Below, in pieces: positions 50,150-62,115 of a DNA stretch of 64,000 nt. The DNA comes from Antitrichia curtipendula. Lineage: Eukaryota > Streptophyta > Bryopsida > Hypnales > Leucodontaceae. The stretch covers positions 2,976,001 to 3,040,000 of the forward strand of contig OX579641.1 of assembly GCA_951230915.1 (NCBI GenBank), written 5' to 3'. The translations under genes and the position numbers were made by a program. The number at the start of each line of letters is the position of its first letter. Within the stretch, counting starts at the first letter, position 1. A model generated the notes under the pieces. It did no database searches, was not told where the DNA came from, and saw only the letters and a program-made list of their open reading frames with translations.

Positions 50150-51600
50150 ATTTTTGTATTGTTTAAAAAAATATTTTCATTGATTTTTAAGAATTTAATC
50201 CCTAATGCCAATTATTCCATTGGTGGACAAGTTATAGTCTTTATGGAAGATTTGATTGGACTAATGATGTGCAAGTTGTGGAGCATCTTCTCGAAAAGAT
50301 TATGGATTGAATTTTTTTTGCTTATCTCAATTTTACTATTTTAGTAATTTTCAAAAGAAAACTTTTCTAGGATTATTTTTGTTGGTCTTCTTCATTTAAA
50401 CCCAAGCATCTCCTTAATATGTTGTTGTTTCTTTGTGTCCAAAGATAAATGGCAAAATCACGTGTTTCTACCTTATCAAAAATCCAACTCCATGCATGAT
50501 TAAGTTCTTGTTTTCATCTTGTTACATTACTAAAAATGAACACTTTGAGTTGCTTGCTAGTGTGAATTCTATGACACGCTTTGGCTTCACTTAAGTCACA
50601 AATGCATTAAGTTTGCTTGATCCCCCAATCACAATTTCCTCAAAGCAACAAATTTATTCTGGGCAAAATTTTGCTCAAATTGATACATTTTGACTTCTTT
50701 GACTTTGTCTTCCCCCCCTCTCCCCCCCCTAAATTGACCTAAGCATTGAGACTATCAAAAGTGATACTAGTCCAAAACAAAAATGTTGCTTGACTTGCAT
50801 CAAGTCCATGCATGCCAACATTTGACTATGAAGAATGATTCCTTTGTTTAGTATTTTTTTCTTCTTCTTTGTAACACAAACAATGCTTGTAGAAAAATTT
50901 AAATAAAACTAATGCAATTTGCTAATCTAGAGTTTTCAATAGAGATATGGGGTTTTTTGTGGATTCTTGTCTATTATTCCTTGTACTTTATTTTTTGCTT
51001 GACTTTATTTTTCTTGAAATATTGACCAACTATTTGCCTAAAGTTTTGGCTTAATTAGAACCAATAGATTGAGAAAAAGAATTGGCTTAGTTTACACTTA
51101 GATTGAATCACCTCATGCACATTAGAAGGCAATATTATTAATAAAGAATAAAATTAGCACATGCCAATTGGAATGTCATTCTCGTGATCTATGATACACC
51201 CTTCAAAATGAAAGTGGCCTTCAAAATGAAAGTGGCCTTCAAAATGAAAGTGGCCTTCAAAACTCAAAAATTAGAAACAATGTCATTTTACGCCCCCTCC
51301 TCCCCCTAAAAAAAAGAGTGCCCTTTATACCTATTTGTGACAATGTTGTCTCTTCTACAAAGAGAGACTATGAGCTCATACATGAATGGATTTCCATAAG
51401 GATGGTAAATTTTCATCACCCTTGCATCATGCACCTTTTCCTTAGTGGAAGGTCATAAAATCTATCATCCGTCATGAATCCTCAAAAGATATGAGATAAT
51501 TTGAAGAAGTGATTGCTTGATTGCTCATTGTCCAAAACAAAGGAATTGTATTCAAAGCACAACTTTAGGCCTCATTTGAGGATCATAAAATTATTTTTTC
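50150..51600. repeat. large dispersed AT-rich repeat, copy 2
   Basis: Collinear with 35150-36620: TTTCTACCTTATC...CATGCATGATTAAGTTCTTG, AATGCATTAAGTTTGCTTGA, then the GAAAGTGGCCTTCAAAA block. A decayed TTAA-type end (TTAATCCCTAATGCCAATTA) lies near 50195. No coding. Confidence 0.55.
51202..51255. repeat. 18-bp tandem repeat, three perfect units
   Basis: TTCAAAATGAAAGTGGCC three times in a row. The other copies of the large repeat have one unit here, so this is a local expansion. Confidence 0.95.
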
Positions 51601-51944
51601 CAAAAAACTTTGACCTAAGAGAAGTTGGTAAATCAAGCTAAGATTTTGTGATTTTGAGCCTCTGAAAAAAAATTATTAAAAAAATTTAGAGAGGATGTTT
51701 GAAAATTTCAAAGAAAATGTCCCATCCAACTGCTCTCTAAACTTAATCCATAACTTTAGATTGGAACATTGAAATCTCAAACAATTTTTTGTAGATGAAA
51801 TTTAGCTTAATTTTACATTAACTTAGTTCAAAGTTTTCTGGAAAAAGTTATTCTAATATGCTAAATAAGGACTAAAATTCTACTTTAAACACAATTCTTG
51901 CTTTTGACTTAACTATGAGTGGTTGAGCCTCTACTAATCCTAAT

Positions 51945-52514
51945 TTAACCCCTAAAGTCCCATTGTCCCTACAAGGGACAAAATGGATTTGGGGCAGGTT
52001 TCTATGAACTCAATTTTTACTGAAACTTTTTGATAAGATAGAAAAACTTATTAGATTTTTGGGAATATAATTTTATTTCAATTGGTGCCCAAGAGCAAAA
52101 ATTACGCTAGAATAACCTCAAAATGGGGGAGACCCGGGCATCAAAAAAAATCCACAAAAATATTTAATTTTTTTTTTCTTGTAGATTATATTTTTGTCTA
52201 AATGGAAAGCTTTGATTCATCCCATTTGGATTAGTGATGTGAAAGTAATGGAGCTTCTTGTTTTGCAGGCAATGAGAGCAATTTCTTAAAAGAAATTTTT
52301 TCTTTCATTTTGAATGCTAAATAACTTTCAATCTATACCATCAAAAATCACAAAATTCTTACCACATGACCTAAGACAAACATAGAACAAGATCCTGCGG
52401 TTAGATTATGACTAAAATAACTTATATTTTTTTTCTTTGTAGGTGAATGTAGTAGAAGTGATAATTTTAAGTGCTTTTTGATAGAAAAATGGCCTTCGGA
52501 CTTTAGGAGGTTAA
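51945..52514. mobile_element. TTAA-flanked non-autonomous element, 570 bp
   Basis: TTAA at 51945-51948 and 52511-52514. Ends CCCCTAAAGTCCCATTGTCC, and CCTCCTAAAGTCCGAAGGCC for the right end reversed. The left subterminal hairpin GTCCCTACAAGGGAC is shared in form with 32710 and 60706. Confidence 0.82.
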
Positions 52515-52639
52515 GTATCCCACACAGAGTGTTTTACCTCCTACCACCCCACTTGTATAAGCTTAAAGAGCTTGTTTTCTTGACATTCAGTTCAGTGTTT
52601 GACACAATCATTGGCTTTTTTCTATCTATAAGAGACAAT

Positions 52640-54593
52640 CTGATTGGCTATGGCGGAGATGCTTCCTGCAAAGCCGGTGCAACCGCACTCGTGACAGCCT
52701 TTGTCAAAATCAATCGACAGCTACGAGCACCACCTCCAGTCCACAGTTTGCGAGAAGTGGTGACCATATGGGTCGCAGAAGCTTAAAAGTAACTCCCGCC
52801 AGGCCACTTGTGACTGGCACTCCTTGTATTTTTATCTATGCAATGAAATTCCGTTACATTTGTGTCAGAAAAAAACCCCAAAAAGTTCTAAAATAAATAC
52901 ACAACTGGGTAGCAGAAGCTTCCTCGACGGAGCTCTCCATCAATTGCATTTAAACTCATCCGTTGACTTGAGTGAGCTCACTCCGATCGTGCGAGCGAGC
53001 TTCAGTCTGTTTCGTGGGGGGTAAGGGCAGTGTCTTCAACTGGATGGGTGCACTTCCTTCGACCAGTGATTCGAAGAACTTGCTAAACGGTGGCACCCAT
53101 CTTTGAAGAAATCGGGATTATCCGCCAGTGGCCTGGCTTGCAATCGACCAGGCGGAAAGAAGCTTTTGTTTCGAAGCTCTGTTCGAGTGTATGTGACTAC
53201 CGACAATTACACTCCACTCACTGGGCTGGATCAGGTACTTCATCGCTTTGATCTGATTCGTCACTCTCGTGTTCAATAGTCTCTGGTTATCTGCGATCTG
53301 AGTTGCTTCATTGGGATGCTTCAAGTCGTAACGGGTTTTGATAGAGCTTGTATTACTTAGAGATCTGAAATCTAGATTTAGTACCTTATTTATGAAGTTA
53401 GGTTTAGATTTGCGTTTGTATTCGTACCTGTGGACACCTCGCTTCGTGGTGGTCCAGAATGTTCTTGTGGCCTTTTATACTCTCGGAACAGAACTGTCAA
53501 GCTGAATGTGCAGAAGCGTGTATACTTTCTCGAATGTTGCTTGTTATTTTGTTAATATATTGGACAACTCCATGGAGGGCGGTACCTCATTGTAGCATTC
53601 TGTTGGGATCACGTGTAGGATTGGCTTTCTTGTCGCTAGAGGATGAATTTTAGCATTTCGTGGTCAAACAGTGCGCGTGGGTTCATCTAATCTCGTCTAT
53701 TCTGGCATGTAGATCTACATATGCCGTCTCGTATTTACTGTCGCTATTGATTCCTGAGTTAGAAAATTCAATACTTATGATTGCTCATCCATGGTCGTTC
53801 ATTTGTGCTCAAGTGAAGCCTTTATCATCCTTCACGTGTGTCCTTTTCAATTTTAAGCTACTTTTGGCGACAATCAAGATTGTGTACACTATGGGTTCAT
53901 CCTGGAAGCAGCTGTTTTATCCTGATTGACTTATTTATATTCAATCGTGAATTTCATTAAAATGGCGGCATTCCAGAACTTTGGCGGTTTTACATCTATA
54001 CCTGTCCTAGATGTTGAGACAAAGTGGCGGATTTCATATGCCATTTTTAACGAAATTGACAATTTGTCAGACTTCATGGCCTGATTAGTGGATCTGCTGA
54101 CGATGACCACATGCATTGCTTTGCAGTTGATCACCATCCATTTTGTCAAAATCGTCTCAAAGCCGAATTGGTCTGTATTATCTATTCCTAAGACAGAAAG
54201 AATCCCGGCGCATCTTTATTATCAGCTACCTGTGACCTTCAAGCGAATAAATTTGGCGTAAGGAAACACTTTGAACTGGAGTAATGAACTTCTGGAGCAT
54301 TGCAACGTTGATCCAATAAGGAGCTTTCAAGAAGTATTTGTCAATCCACAAAGAGAACTTCAAGGTCTCTTTCAAAGATTATTTTTCGTCGACGTTGCTG
54401 CATCAGTGTTGTTATACGCAGTCCAGCTGCTCATGTGAGTGCTTCGACCCAATCGCGCTCAAGAGTCTTCACCGGTATTTATCTATTTCTACAAATTATC
54501 ACAATATCTGTTCAAGACGAGAGTGGAGAAATTGTGGTGTTAGTAATTGTGGTGCACAACCATACATTCTTTGGGGTTGTGGAAGAGGAGAGA
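52640..54593 (+). repeat. duplicated upstream region of membrane-protein copy C
   Basis: Matches 44236-45831. It includes a putative promoter at 52915-53020 (AGAAGCTTCCTCGACGGAGC, TATA-like CATTTAAA at 52947, GTGCGAGCGAGCTTCAGTCT) and a long leader. The frame just before the ATG is open for about 50 codons in both copies, but it has no ATG and differs mostly by amino-acid-changing substitutions, so I read it as leader. Confidence 0.6.
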
Positions 54594-55931
54594 ATGGCAG
54601 GAAGGAGGTGGTTTGCAAGGGATGATGTGGCATCCATGGGGTGGTGGTGTATGATCATTCTTGCCATCGGAGGATGTCATGGAGCGTTGGCTGCTGATTC
54701 TGCTGCAATGGAGCCCAGTGCCGCAGAGGCACGTGGGGAGGAGGGAGGATGTTATCGTCCATTGTCAGATGTCATTTGGGGATTCCTGGTCACTGTTCTT
54801 GCCTTGACCATCTCCATGTGGGGCTCAGTGAAACATACAGCTTCTAATACAGCAGATTCGTGTTCCATGATTCTTTTCAGTGTATTGATTCCACTTGTGG
54901 ACCTTGTAGAGACCGTCGTGCGCTCACTGCGGTGTGTTTCATTGTTGTGGCTCTGTCACAAAATGGAATACCCTGATTCGCGCAGTACCAGTTACTCATG
55001 GCTCAAGTTTTTGTGCTCATCACTATTCCCGTGGTCCAAGTGTCCTGCAAGAATCCTTGCCTCCTGTAACATTGTGGTGTATGTATCAAGGGAGTCGCTG
55101 TTACTTCAAAAACATTGGTTATGGACCTCTACTTGCACTGTGGAGGATGAATCTGAGGCAATGGTAATTGGAGAGAATGGGGCAAGGCTGATGCGAGATC
55201 CGCAGTATGCAAGAAAGGAACTTAGTGAACAAGGATTAGGGTTGTTGCTTTGGAAAGAGGTTTTCTTTCAAGCACAAGACCAAGACTGCAAGCGCTTGCC
55301 CAAGTATGATGAGTTGAAGTATTTGCGTGGCAATTCGGGATTTGCAGTCCTTGCTATTGCAGTGCAAGCCTTTGGGTATGTCTATGCGGTTGGTTTTCGG
55401 GGTGCCAAGAATTTGAGAATATCTCCCGTTGAAGTTATTGGATTGGTTTTCAACATCATCTTGTTGATCAAAGTATTTTTTTACAGCACTTGCAATCTCT
55501 GCCATAGGCCACTGGTTATTTATATGGATGGAGATTGGGAATATGAATTTGGTGAATTTAACGACAACGACCCAAAAAAGTTAGAACTCCTTGATTCAAG
55601 TGTAGTCCTAGTAGTCATAATTTTTGGTATATTTGTTGTTTTGAGCACTTTGTTGATATATTGTATTGTGCATATAGTAAAAGCTACAAATGTAATGGTA
55701 GGAGTACCAGTAATATTGTTTTTACTCGGATTTTGGGTAGCGTATTTTGGATTTTTAGTTCTAGATAAGTATCTTCAAATAGGATTTTTATTTGCTATGG
55801 TTGGATTTCTATTGACTGCAGTTGCTTATATTTGGGCTATAGTGGGGACAGTGTTGTATTGGAGAACCATGCACTTCAATACGCGAGGAGATCTTATCAA
55901 CCTTTCTCAAATAATCCCTTTCATTGGTTAG
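54594..55931 (+). CDS. uncharacterised multipass membrane protein, intact copy C, 445 aa
   Basis: Single exon from ATG 54594 (GAGAGAATGGCA, strong context) to the TAG after IIPFIG. Residues about 15-34 are a signal peptide or signal anchor (GWWCMIILAIGGCHGALA). Hydrophobic segments follow at about 58-76, 90-115, 247-268, 286-306, 345-370, 381-399 and 405-427, giving six to eight membrane spans. Between spans are an acidic, Cys-bearing loop (around CTVEDESEAM) and a basic motif KRLPKYDELKYLRGNSGF. There are conserved Cys in RSLRC, LASC and STCNLCHRP. I do not recognise the family. The block after LRGNSGF loosely recalls multipass proteins of fungi, which is weak evidence. It is the only intact member of the local triplication. 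Confidence 0.75.
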   Translation: MAGRRWFARDDVASMGWWCMIILAIGGCHGALAADSAAMEPSAAEARGEEGGCYRPLSDVIWGFLVTVLALTISMWGSVKHTASNTADSCSMILFSVLIPLVDLVETVVRSLRCVSLLWLCHKMEYPDSRSTSYSWLKFLCSSLFPWSKCPARILASCNIVVYVSRESLLLQKHWLWTSTCTVEDESEAMVIGENGARLMRDPQYARKELSEQGLGLLLWKEVFFQAQDQDCKRLPKYDELKYLRGNSGFAVLAIAVQAFGYVYAVGFRGAKNLRISPVEVIGLVFNIILLIKVFFYSTCNLCHRPLVIYMDGDWEYEFGEFNDNDPKKLELLDSSVVLVVIIFGIFVVLSTLLIYCIVHIVKATNVMVGVPVILFLLGFWVAYFGFLVLDKYLQIGFLFAMVGFLLTAVAYIWAIVGTVLYWRTMHFNTRGDLINLSQIIPFIG

Positions 55932-56199
55932 TATTTGATCTAGTTGGACATATTTCTTGTGTAATTGATTGATTTGTTTCAATAAAGCTTCTTTTTATGG
56001 TATTTTATTCCAAAGGTGATATCTATAATATTATTTTTGAATGTTATTGAGCATTTTACAAGTTTGGAAAATCATTGTTAATTCTATCTTGAACCAAGTA
56101 TAATTGTTTTTGCAATCATTTGAAGAAAAGCTTCCTTACTCCATGGTATTTCAAGTAGTTTTAAAACAAAATGTTGGTAATTGTTTAAATTCTCACGAC

Positions 56200-56871
56200 T
56201 AGTGATGTAAGATAAAGCACTCATTCTAGAGCCGTACTTTTTGATCATGGGCTCCATTGCAAAAACACATTTTTTTTTTTATATATAATTATTTGATGTT
56301 ACTTTGAATTTTTATTTTATTGTTTTGCAATTTCCGGAGTGAAAAACAAAAAAGTCAAGATTTTGAGGTCAAATTTCAATCGATAAAAATCCAAAATTCA
56401 TGGAACTTGTAACATGTGATTCTAGTCAAGATGTACATTCTTCTTATTTATATATATATATATATATACACTGGCTTTTCACAAAAATATTAGTTTTACA
56501 TAGTAGGTCTACATATAGGCCATTCAAAGTGAAATTGCATATAAAGGTAGAATCCCTTTGTAAATTGTAAAACAACATGTCCAAATTTCACTTCATAATT
56601 CTAATTTCTCAATTTATGAGAATGATTTATATCGTGGCCAGCTACTTTTGGAAGTCACCGTAGCATAAACAACATGTGAAGCTCATTTTCTATCTTTGAT
56701 TTTCATTAGTTTTTAGGAAAAAATATTCTGTAAAGTTTTAAGAAATTTTTTAGTTTTTAAAATTCTTACTACAATCTTCTTGCCATTGGGATTGAAAATT
56801 TTCTATTCTGTGACAAAATTATAAATAACTCAATTTTTTCTTCAATTCGATGACATGTTCTATTGTACATT
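56200..56871. other. AT-rich intergenic DNA with (TA)n run
   Basis: No gene seen. A TA-dinucleotide run lies at about 56446-56469. Confidence 0.7.
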
Positions 56872-57790
56872 TTAACCCTTAAAGGACCAAGCCTATTTTT
56901 GCCAAAAAAACCCTCAGAAATTGCCATTTCTATTGCAAAGGGTAAAACAAAATTTGAAAACTGTTTTTTTTACACATCTAACCATAGGATCTCTTACCTA
57001 ACTAGTATGCAAATGTGTGGAATAAATTTCAAAAAAATTCATAACACATAGTGTAAGATATTTGCATTTATAGTAAAGAAAACAAGTTTTTTTGCACATT
57101 GAGAGACTAGATCATTTGACTTTGAATTGTCTTAACTTAAAATCTAGGCACTACAAAGTCTTAAGTTTTAAAATTTTATGGTGTAAATTTGAGTTGAGAG
57201 AAAAAACAAACTAAACAAACTAAAATTTCATTCTTAAAAAAATTGTTAAGTAGAAGTAGGTATAAGATAGAAGAAAAATCTAAATTATTAATATCTCTAA
57301 GATGGAATTAAAACATACTAATCCCAATGGTGAGATTATTCTAGCAAGATATTAAACCATTTAAAACTCTCTTTTTGAAAAATTGCAAAAATTGGATTCT
57401 GAAATGAATCTTACAAGTTATTTTTATAGAAGATACTTAGATTGCCCAGAAAACAAGATTGTCTATAACTTTCACATCACTTATTCAAATTAAATGAATA
57501 AAAGCTTTCTATGTAGACAAAAATTTAATCTGTAAGAAAGAAAACTAAAAATTAAAAAAATTTGAATTTTTGATTTTTTTTTTTGTTGCTTGGTTTCTTC
57601 TATTTTGAGCTTATTGGGGCATAACTTTTGTTCCCAGGCATCAATTGAAAAAATTTATATATTCCCAAAAAAATTATCAGTCCTTTTATCTTCAAAAAAA
57701 ATTAAAAAAATGATGACAAAAATTGAGATCATAGGTACCTGCCTAAATCCAATTTGTCCTCCAAAGGAACAATGGTCCTTTAGGGGTTTA
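56872..57790. mobile_element. TTAA-type non-autonomous element, 919 bp
   Basis: Left TTAACCCTTAAAGGACCAAG; right end reversed TAAACCCCTAAAGGACC, so one TTAA has changed to TTTA. The subterminal right hairpin (GTCCTCCAAAGGAAC) matches the left subterminal type of other members. The left half resembles 28145-28550. Confidence 0.75.
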
Positions 57791-57829
57791 GAGAAAATTT
57801 TATGTGATCTTTTCTTATGAAATTTGGTG

Positions 57830-59420
57830 GAATCATATTAGACCTATATGTTTTCAAGAAGTCACCTTTCAATCAAAATAATGAAGAACCATATATGGAA
57901 GAGATATGAATTTTCAAAGTACAAAGTTGAGGCTCATTGTATCCCTAAAAAAATTTAAACCACAATTGGGCATTATAATCTCATAATGTATTGGTCATAA
58001 TTACATAAAACTATGTTAGCACATGCACAAATGCACTAGATAGATTGTGGAAAACACTAATTTTCAAAGAGTGGCACTTCTTTTCTCAAATTCTTTGATT
58101 TGAGGGTCATTTTTTCATAATGCAAGCTAAAACATATGGGGGTTAATAAGGAATAAATTCAATACCTAAAATTGGTGCACATCATTTGGGATGTCATTTT
58201 AGTGATTTATGACACACACAACCAAAATGAAGGTGGCCTTTGAAACTCAAAAATAAGAAAAAATGTCATTTTATTTTCCTCTCCGAAAAAGGTAGTGTCT
58301 TTTATACCTATTGTGAAATTGTTGCCTTTCTACAAAGGGAGACTACAAAAAATGAATCTAGAAGCCCTACAATGAATGGAATTCCACAAAATTGTTTGCA
58401 TCATGCACCTTTTCTTTAAGCAACAAAGTTTGTCACTTATAGTAGCCATTATGGATGCAAGGTATTCTCTGAAACCTTTATAACTGTGGTGCTTGAATCT
58501 TGCAAAAGTGTTTGTAGACTCTAAAAATTTCAAAGTAATTGGGTTATTAAGCTTCCATAGCTTTATAGCTCAAAGATTTTCAAAGCAACTAAGCTATTGA
58601 GCTCCATAGCTTTTGTTGTTGATATGATAAAGTTTGAGTAGTATAAAACCACCACTTCTATTAATGTTAGACTTGGTAAACTTTTGTTTCTTTTGATTTT
58701 TTGGGGCCTTTGTGTTGTTTGATTTTGTGAAAATCTATTAATGCTTGTTAAAACTTGTGTAAGTTTTATAAATTTTAAATAGTTCTAACAACAATATGTT
58801 GAGATGGAAAACAAAAAATTCAATAAAACTTCTTTGACAAATTTGTCAAATCAATCAAACAATGAGCCAAAAAAAATCCAAGGAAACAGAATTTCAACAA
58901 ATCTAACATAAATAGAAGTGGTAGTTTTAAACTAGTGTTTCTATACTTGGGATCTAAATGTTTGAGGACATGGCACTTCAAGAATATGTGGATATCATTT
59001 AGAGTTCATGCCCTAGCTTGAAAATAGAGCAAGTTTAGATGGATTATTCCTCAATTGTGTATTAGGTTGGAATGTATTTTCACATGATCAAATTGTATTA
59101 GCCAGTTGTAATTACAATTCAACTAAGAAAACTTTCTAAAGAGAGCTTTTTTCAAATAAACTTGCATTAAGTCATCCTTATAATGATATTAGACTCTTGA
59201 GGCTTTAGAAACACAAAAAGCGAGACTTGTGGTCTCTATCAAAATTCCAGCAAAGATCATAGAGATTGAAAAAGTATGGATATAGTGATTAGCTATGAAG
59301 GATTGATGCATTTAGATTGACTTTTGTATTTATTGAATTTGGCTATTTAATATGTTGAAAACACATCACCATATTAAATTCAATGTTTTCTTCTGCAAAC
59401 TATGATGTTTTGTACTTCCT
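57830..59420. repeat. large dispersed AT-rich repeat, copy 3
   Basis: Collinear with 36300-37430 and 38690-38800: GTGATTTATGACACACAC, GAAGGTGGCCTTTGAAACTC, ACCACCACTTCTATTAATGT and GAGACTTGTGGTCTCTATC. It lacks the TTAA element inserted in copy 1. Confidence 0.55.
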
Positions 59421-60705
59421 TTAATTTGTAGTAGAAAATTTGAAATAAAAGTCAATGATTTGTGCTTGACAATCAAAGCACTACCACAACATAGGATGTT
59501 TAAAGCATATTTAGTCCTATTGGAAACATTTGTAGTATTCAAGATAATGAATACATTTTTTTTTGTAGTAGGGACTTTAGATACACAATAGTTTTAGAAT
59601 GTGGCAATTGTGACAACCAAGCATTTTAAAAAGTAGTATTTCATCATAGGTCTAACGCCTAAAGTCTGAAATATTTTTGTGTTGAAACTAACAGAAATTG
59701 CATTGAAACTATTGGAATAAAGCTCATCATTTCAAATTGTGGGTGCATGAGTTCTACTAGAGTGGTTTGACATCCTAAAATTTGAGGAAAATTGCATCCA
59801 AAAATTCTAAGAAAATGTCCAATTTATTTTTTTGCTATAAAATAAAGCTACATCTAAAATCATTCAAATAAGCTTTGAATATGTTTCCTATCACTAAATT
59901 AAAAAAGTTGATATGTATTTGTTTATAGGTGAAAGGAGATTTTAGATTGCTTTCAAGTGCTTATTTGAAGATTACATGAATAAACTTAAATCAATTTAAG
60001 ACTCTTATAAATGGAAGCTGTATATTTTAGATAATAATTTGTAGGACAATTTTAGTGTCATGAATCATTGCAGATTTAGGAGACTAAGCCTCATGCAAAA
60101 TCTTCCATTCTTTTGCAACCTAGACCTTTTTCCATGTCGAGAGAAGATATTTCACTTGCAAATGTATGCATGCAACTAAAATATTTAGAATTACTAAAAC
60201 AAACTCATATTTTTAAAGTATTTTTTGTGACATTACCTTGTTTTTATATTAACAATGACATTAGACATGATATCAAGACATTAATTCTAACATAAATTGT
60301 AACATAAAAATAAGTGGATGTCTCAAAAAATGTGTAGAAAAACATATATATATCTATATATCTATATATCTATATATCTATATATCTATCTATCTTCAGT
60401 CTAATGCGTGCAATGTATTGCATCAGTAGATCCACATGTTTTAGACTTCATACATTGACATTGAAGCAAATGAGTGTATAGATGACTCATGTGTCGGCAC
60501 CTCTACGTGTAACTCCGACTCATTATAATTTTGTCATAGAAACTTGTAATGAGCCTTATTTGGATTTGTTTATTTTTCATTTTTTTCTTAAACCTTAATA
60601 TCTTTTAGTCATAGGATGATTGGAGTATTGTTCTAGTCATTGATTTTTTTCTAGCTACACTCTATTTCCTTAAACCGTATACTTTTGCACATTGGAAGTT
60701 CAAAA
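59421..60705. other. AT-rich intergenic DNA with a microsatellite
   Basis: No gene seen. Positions about 60343-60396 are a run of ATATATCT-type units. Confidence 0.7.
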
Positions 60706-61288
60706 TTAACCCCTAAAGGCCCATTGTCCCCTCAATGGACAAGATGAATTTTGGACAGGTTCTTATGGTCTCAATGTTTGTCTTGGGTTTTTGAATTTTT
60801 TTTTTAATGAAGATAGAAAAACGCATTAGCTTTCCAAAAATACATTATTTATTTCAATAAGAGCCCGGGAGCAAAAGTTATGGTACAAAAGCTTCTTTTT
60901 TAGTTTGGTGGATAGAAAAAATGCTTCAAAAACATTTAAACTAAATATTTATTTTATTTTTTGTATATATTATATTTTTATGTACATGAGAAGCTTTGAT
61001 TTATTCCATTTAGGTTTGTTATTTGCAAACTCATGTACGTTCCTACTTCCTAGGTTCAGAGTTTAGTAATATTCTTGGTCATAAAAGGTGCCAAAAAATT
61101 CATTTTCTTTATTTTAAATGCAAATATTTTGGAATTTTGTGCATTGAAAGTTTTGGAAAAAATTTCCACCCATTTTTATACTAGTCTAACTATGCAAAAT
61201 CTTATAGTTAGATGTATTAAAAGACAACTTAAAAAATTCTCAATGGATTTTGATTTATATTTAAATGCCTTGGGACTTTAGGGATTAA
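60706..61288. mobile_element. TTAA-flanked non-autonomous element, 583 bp
   Basis: TTAA at 60706-60709 and 61285-61288. Ends CCCCTAAAGGCCCATTGTCC, and TCCCTAAAGTCCCAAGGC for the right end reversed. Subterminal hairpin GTCCCCTCAATGGAC. It is closely related to 51945-52514 and 32710-33631. Confidence 0.82.
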
Positions 61289-61876
61289 ACAACAAAATAT
61301 CTATTTTTCTAAGACTTTTCTTTAACTCCACTAATAATGAAATTTAATGTTATGATACCTACAGTGTTATTTATCCTATCATGTAACTCACCCCAAATCT
61401 CATTTTATTAATAATCAATATTCGTATTAGATACTAGTTCAGTACGGGGTGAACTATCTTGATCCTAATTTAGTTTTTTTGGTAAAAGTTAAGTTTAACT
61501 ACAATTAGTGATCATGTTGGCATTTAGCGTTGTTTTGATTTAGTGTTAGAGTTCGTAATGTGTATCACAAACACTAAATTTTGTTATTATTATAAATTTG
61601 AGCATACCTTTGATTATAAATTTTCTTAGGCCTAAATTTTGTGAATACAATATTTGCAATATTATATTGACTTCTTAAGATTTTTTTCATAAAATCTAGT
61701 ATCCCTTAAATGCAATAACATCAATTAATATTTTATACTTTCATTCTTTACAAATTAGTTTATTGAAGCCTGACTATGTGTATGGTGCCTTTACTACATA
61801 GAAGATGATGTTTATTCAGTTCTCTACTTTTTCATGTTTTTAGTTTTTACACATATTGGAGGTTTCACAAAACAAC

Positions 61877-62115
61877 TTAACCCCTAAAGGACCACTTGTC
61901 CCCTAGAAGGACAATTTGCATCTGGGTGGGTTTCTATGACCTCAATTTTTAATTTTTAATTTTTATTTTTTTGAAGAAGTATGATTTTAAGTGTGCAAGA
62001 GCTTTGTGGATATATAATTTAGTGTTAGTGCATAGTGTGACTAGTATAAAAATATAATTTAGTGCAAATTTAGTGTGTTTTAATGGAGAAAAGGCCTCGG
62101 CCTTTTAGGAGTTAA
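61877..62115. mobile_element. TTAA-flanked element, internally deleted, 239 bp
   Basis: TTAA at 61877-61880 and 62112-62115. Ends CCCCTAAAGGACCACTTG, and CTCCTAAAAGGCCGAGGCC for the right end reversed. Both termini resemble the 922-bp element at 32710, with most of the interior missing. Confidence 0.8.

Noticed and set aside
54435..54593. N-terminal extension of membrane-protein copy C
   Set aside because: The open frame has no ATG and differs from copy B mostly by amino-acid-changing substitutions; the ATG at 54594 has an ideal context.
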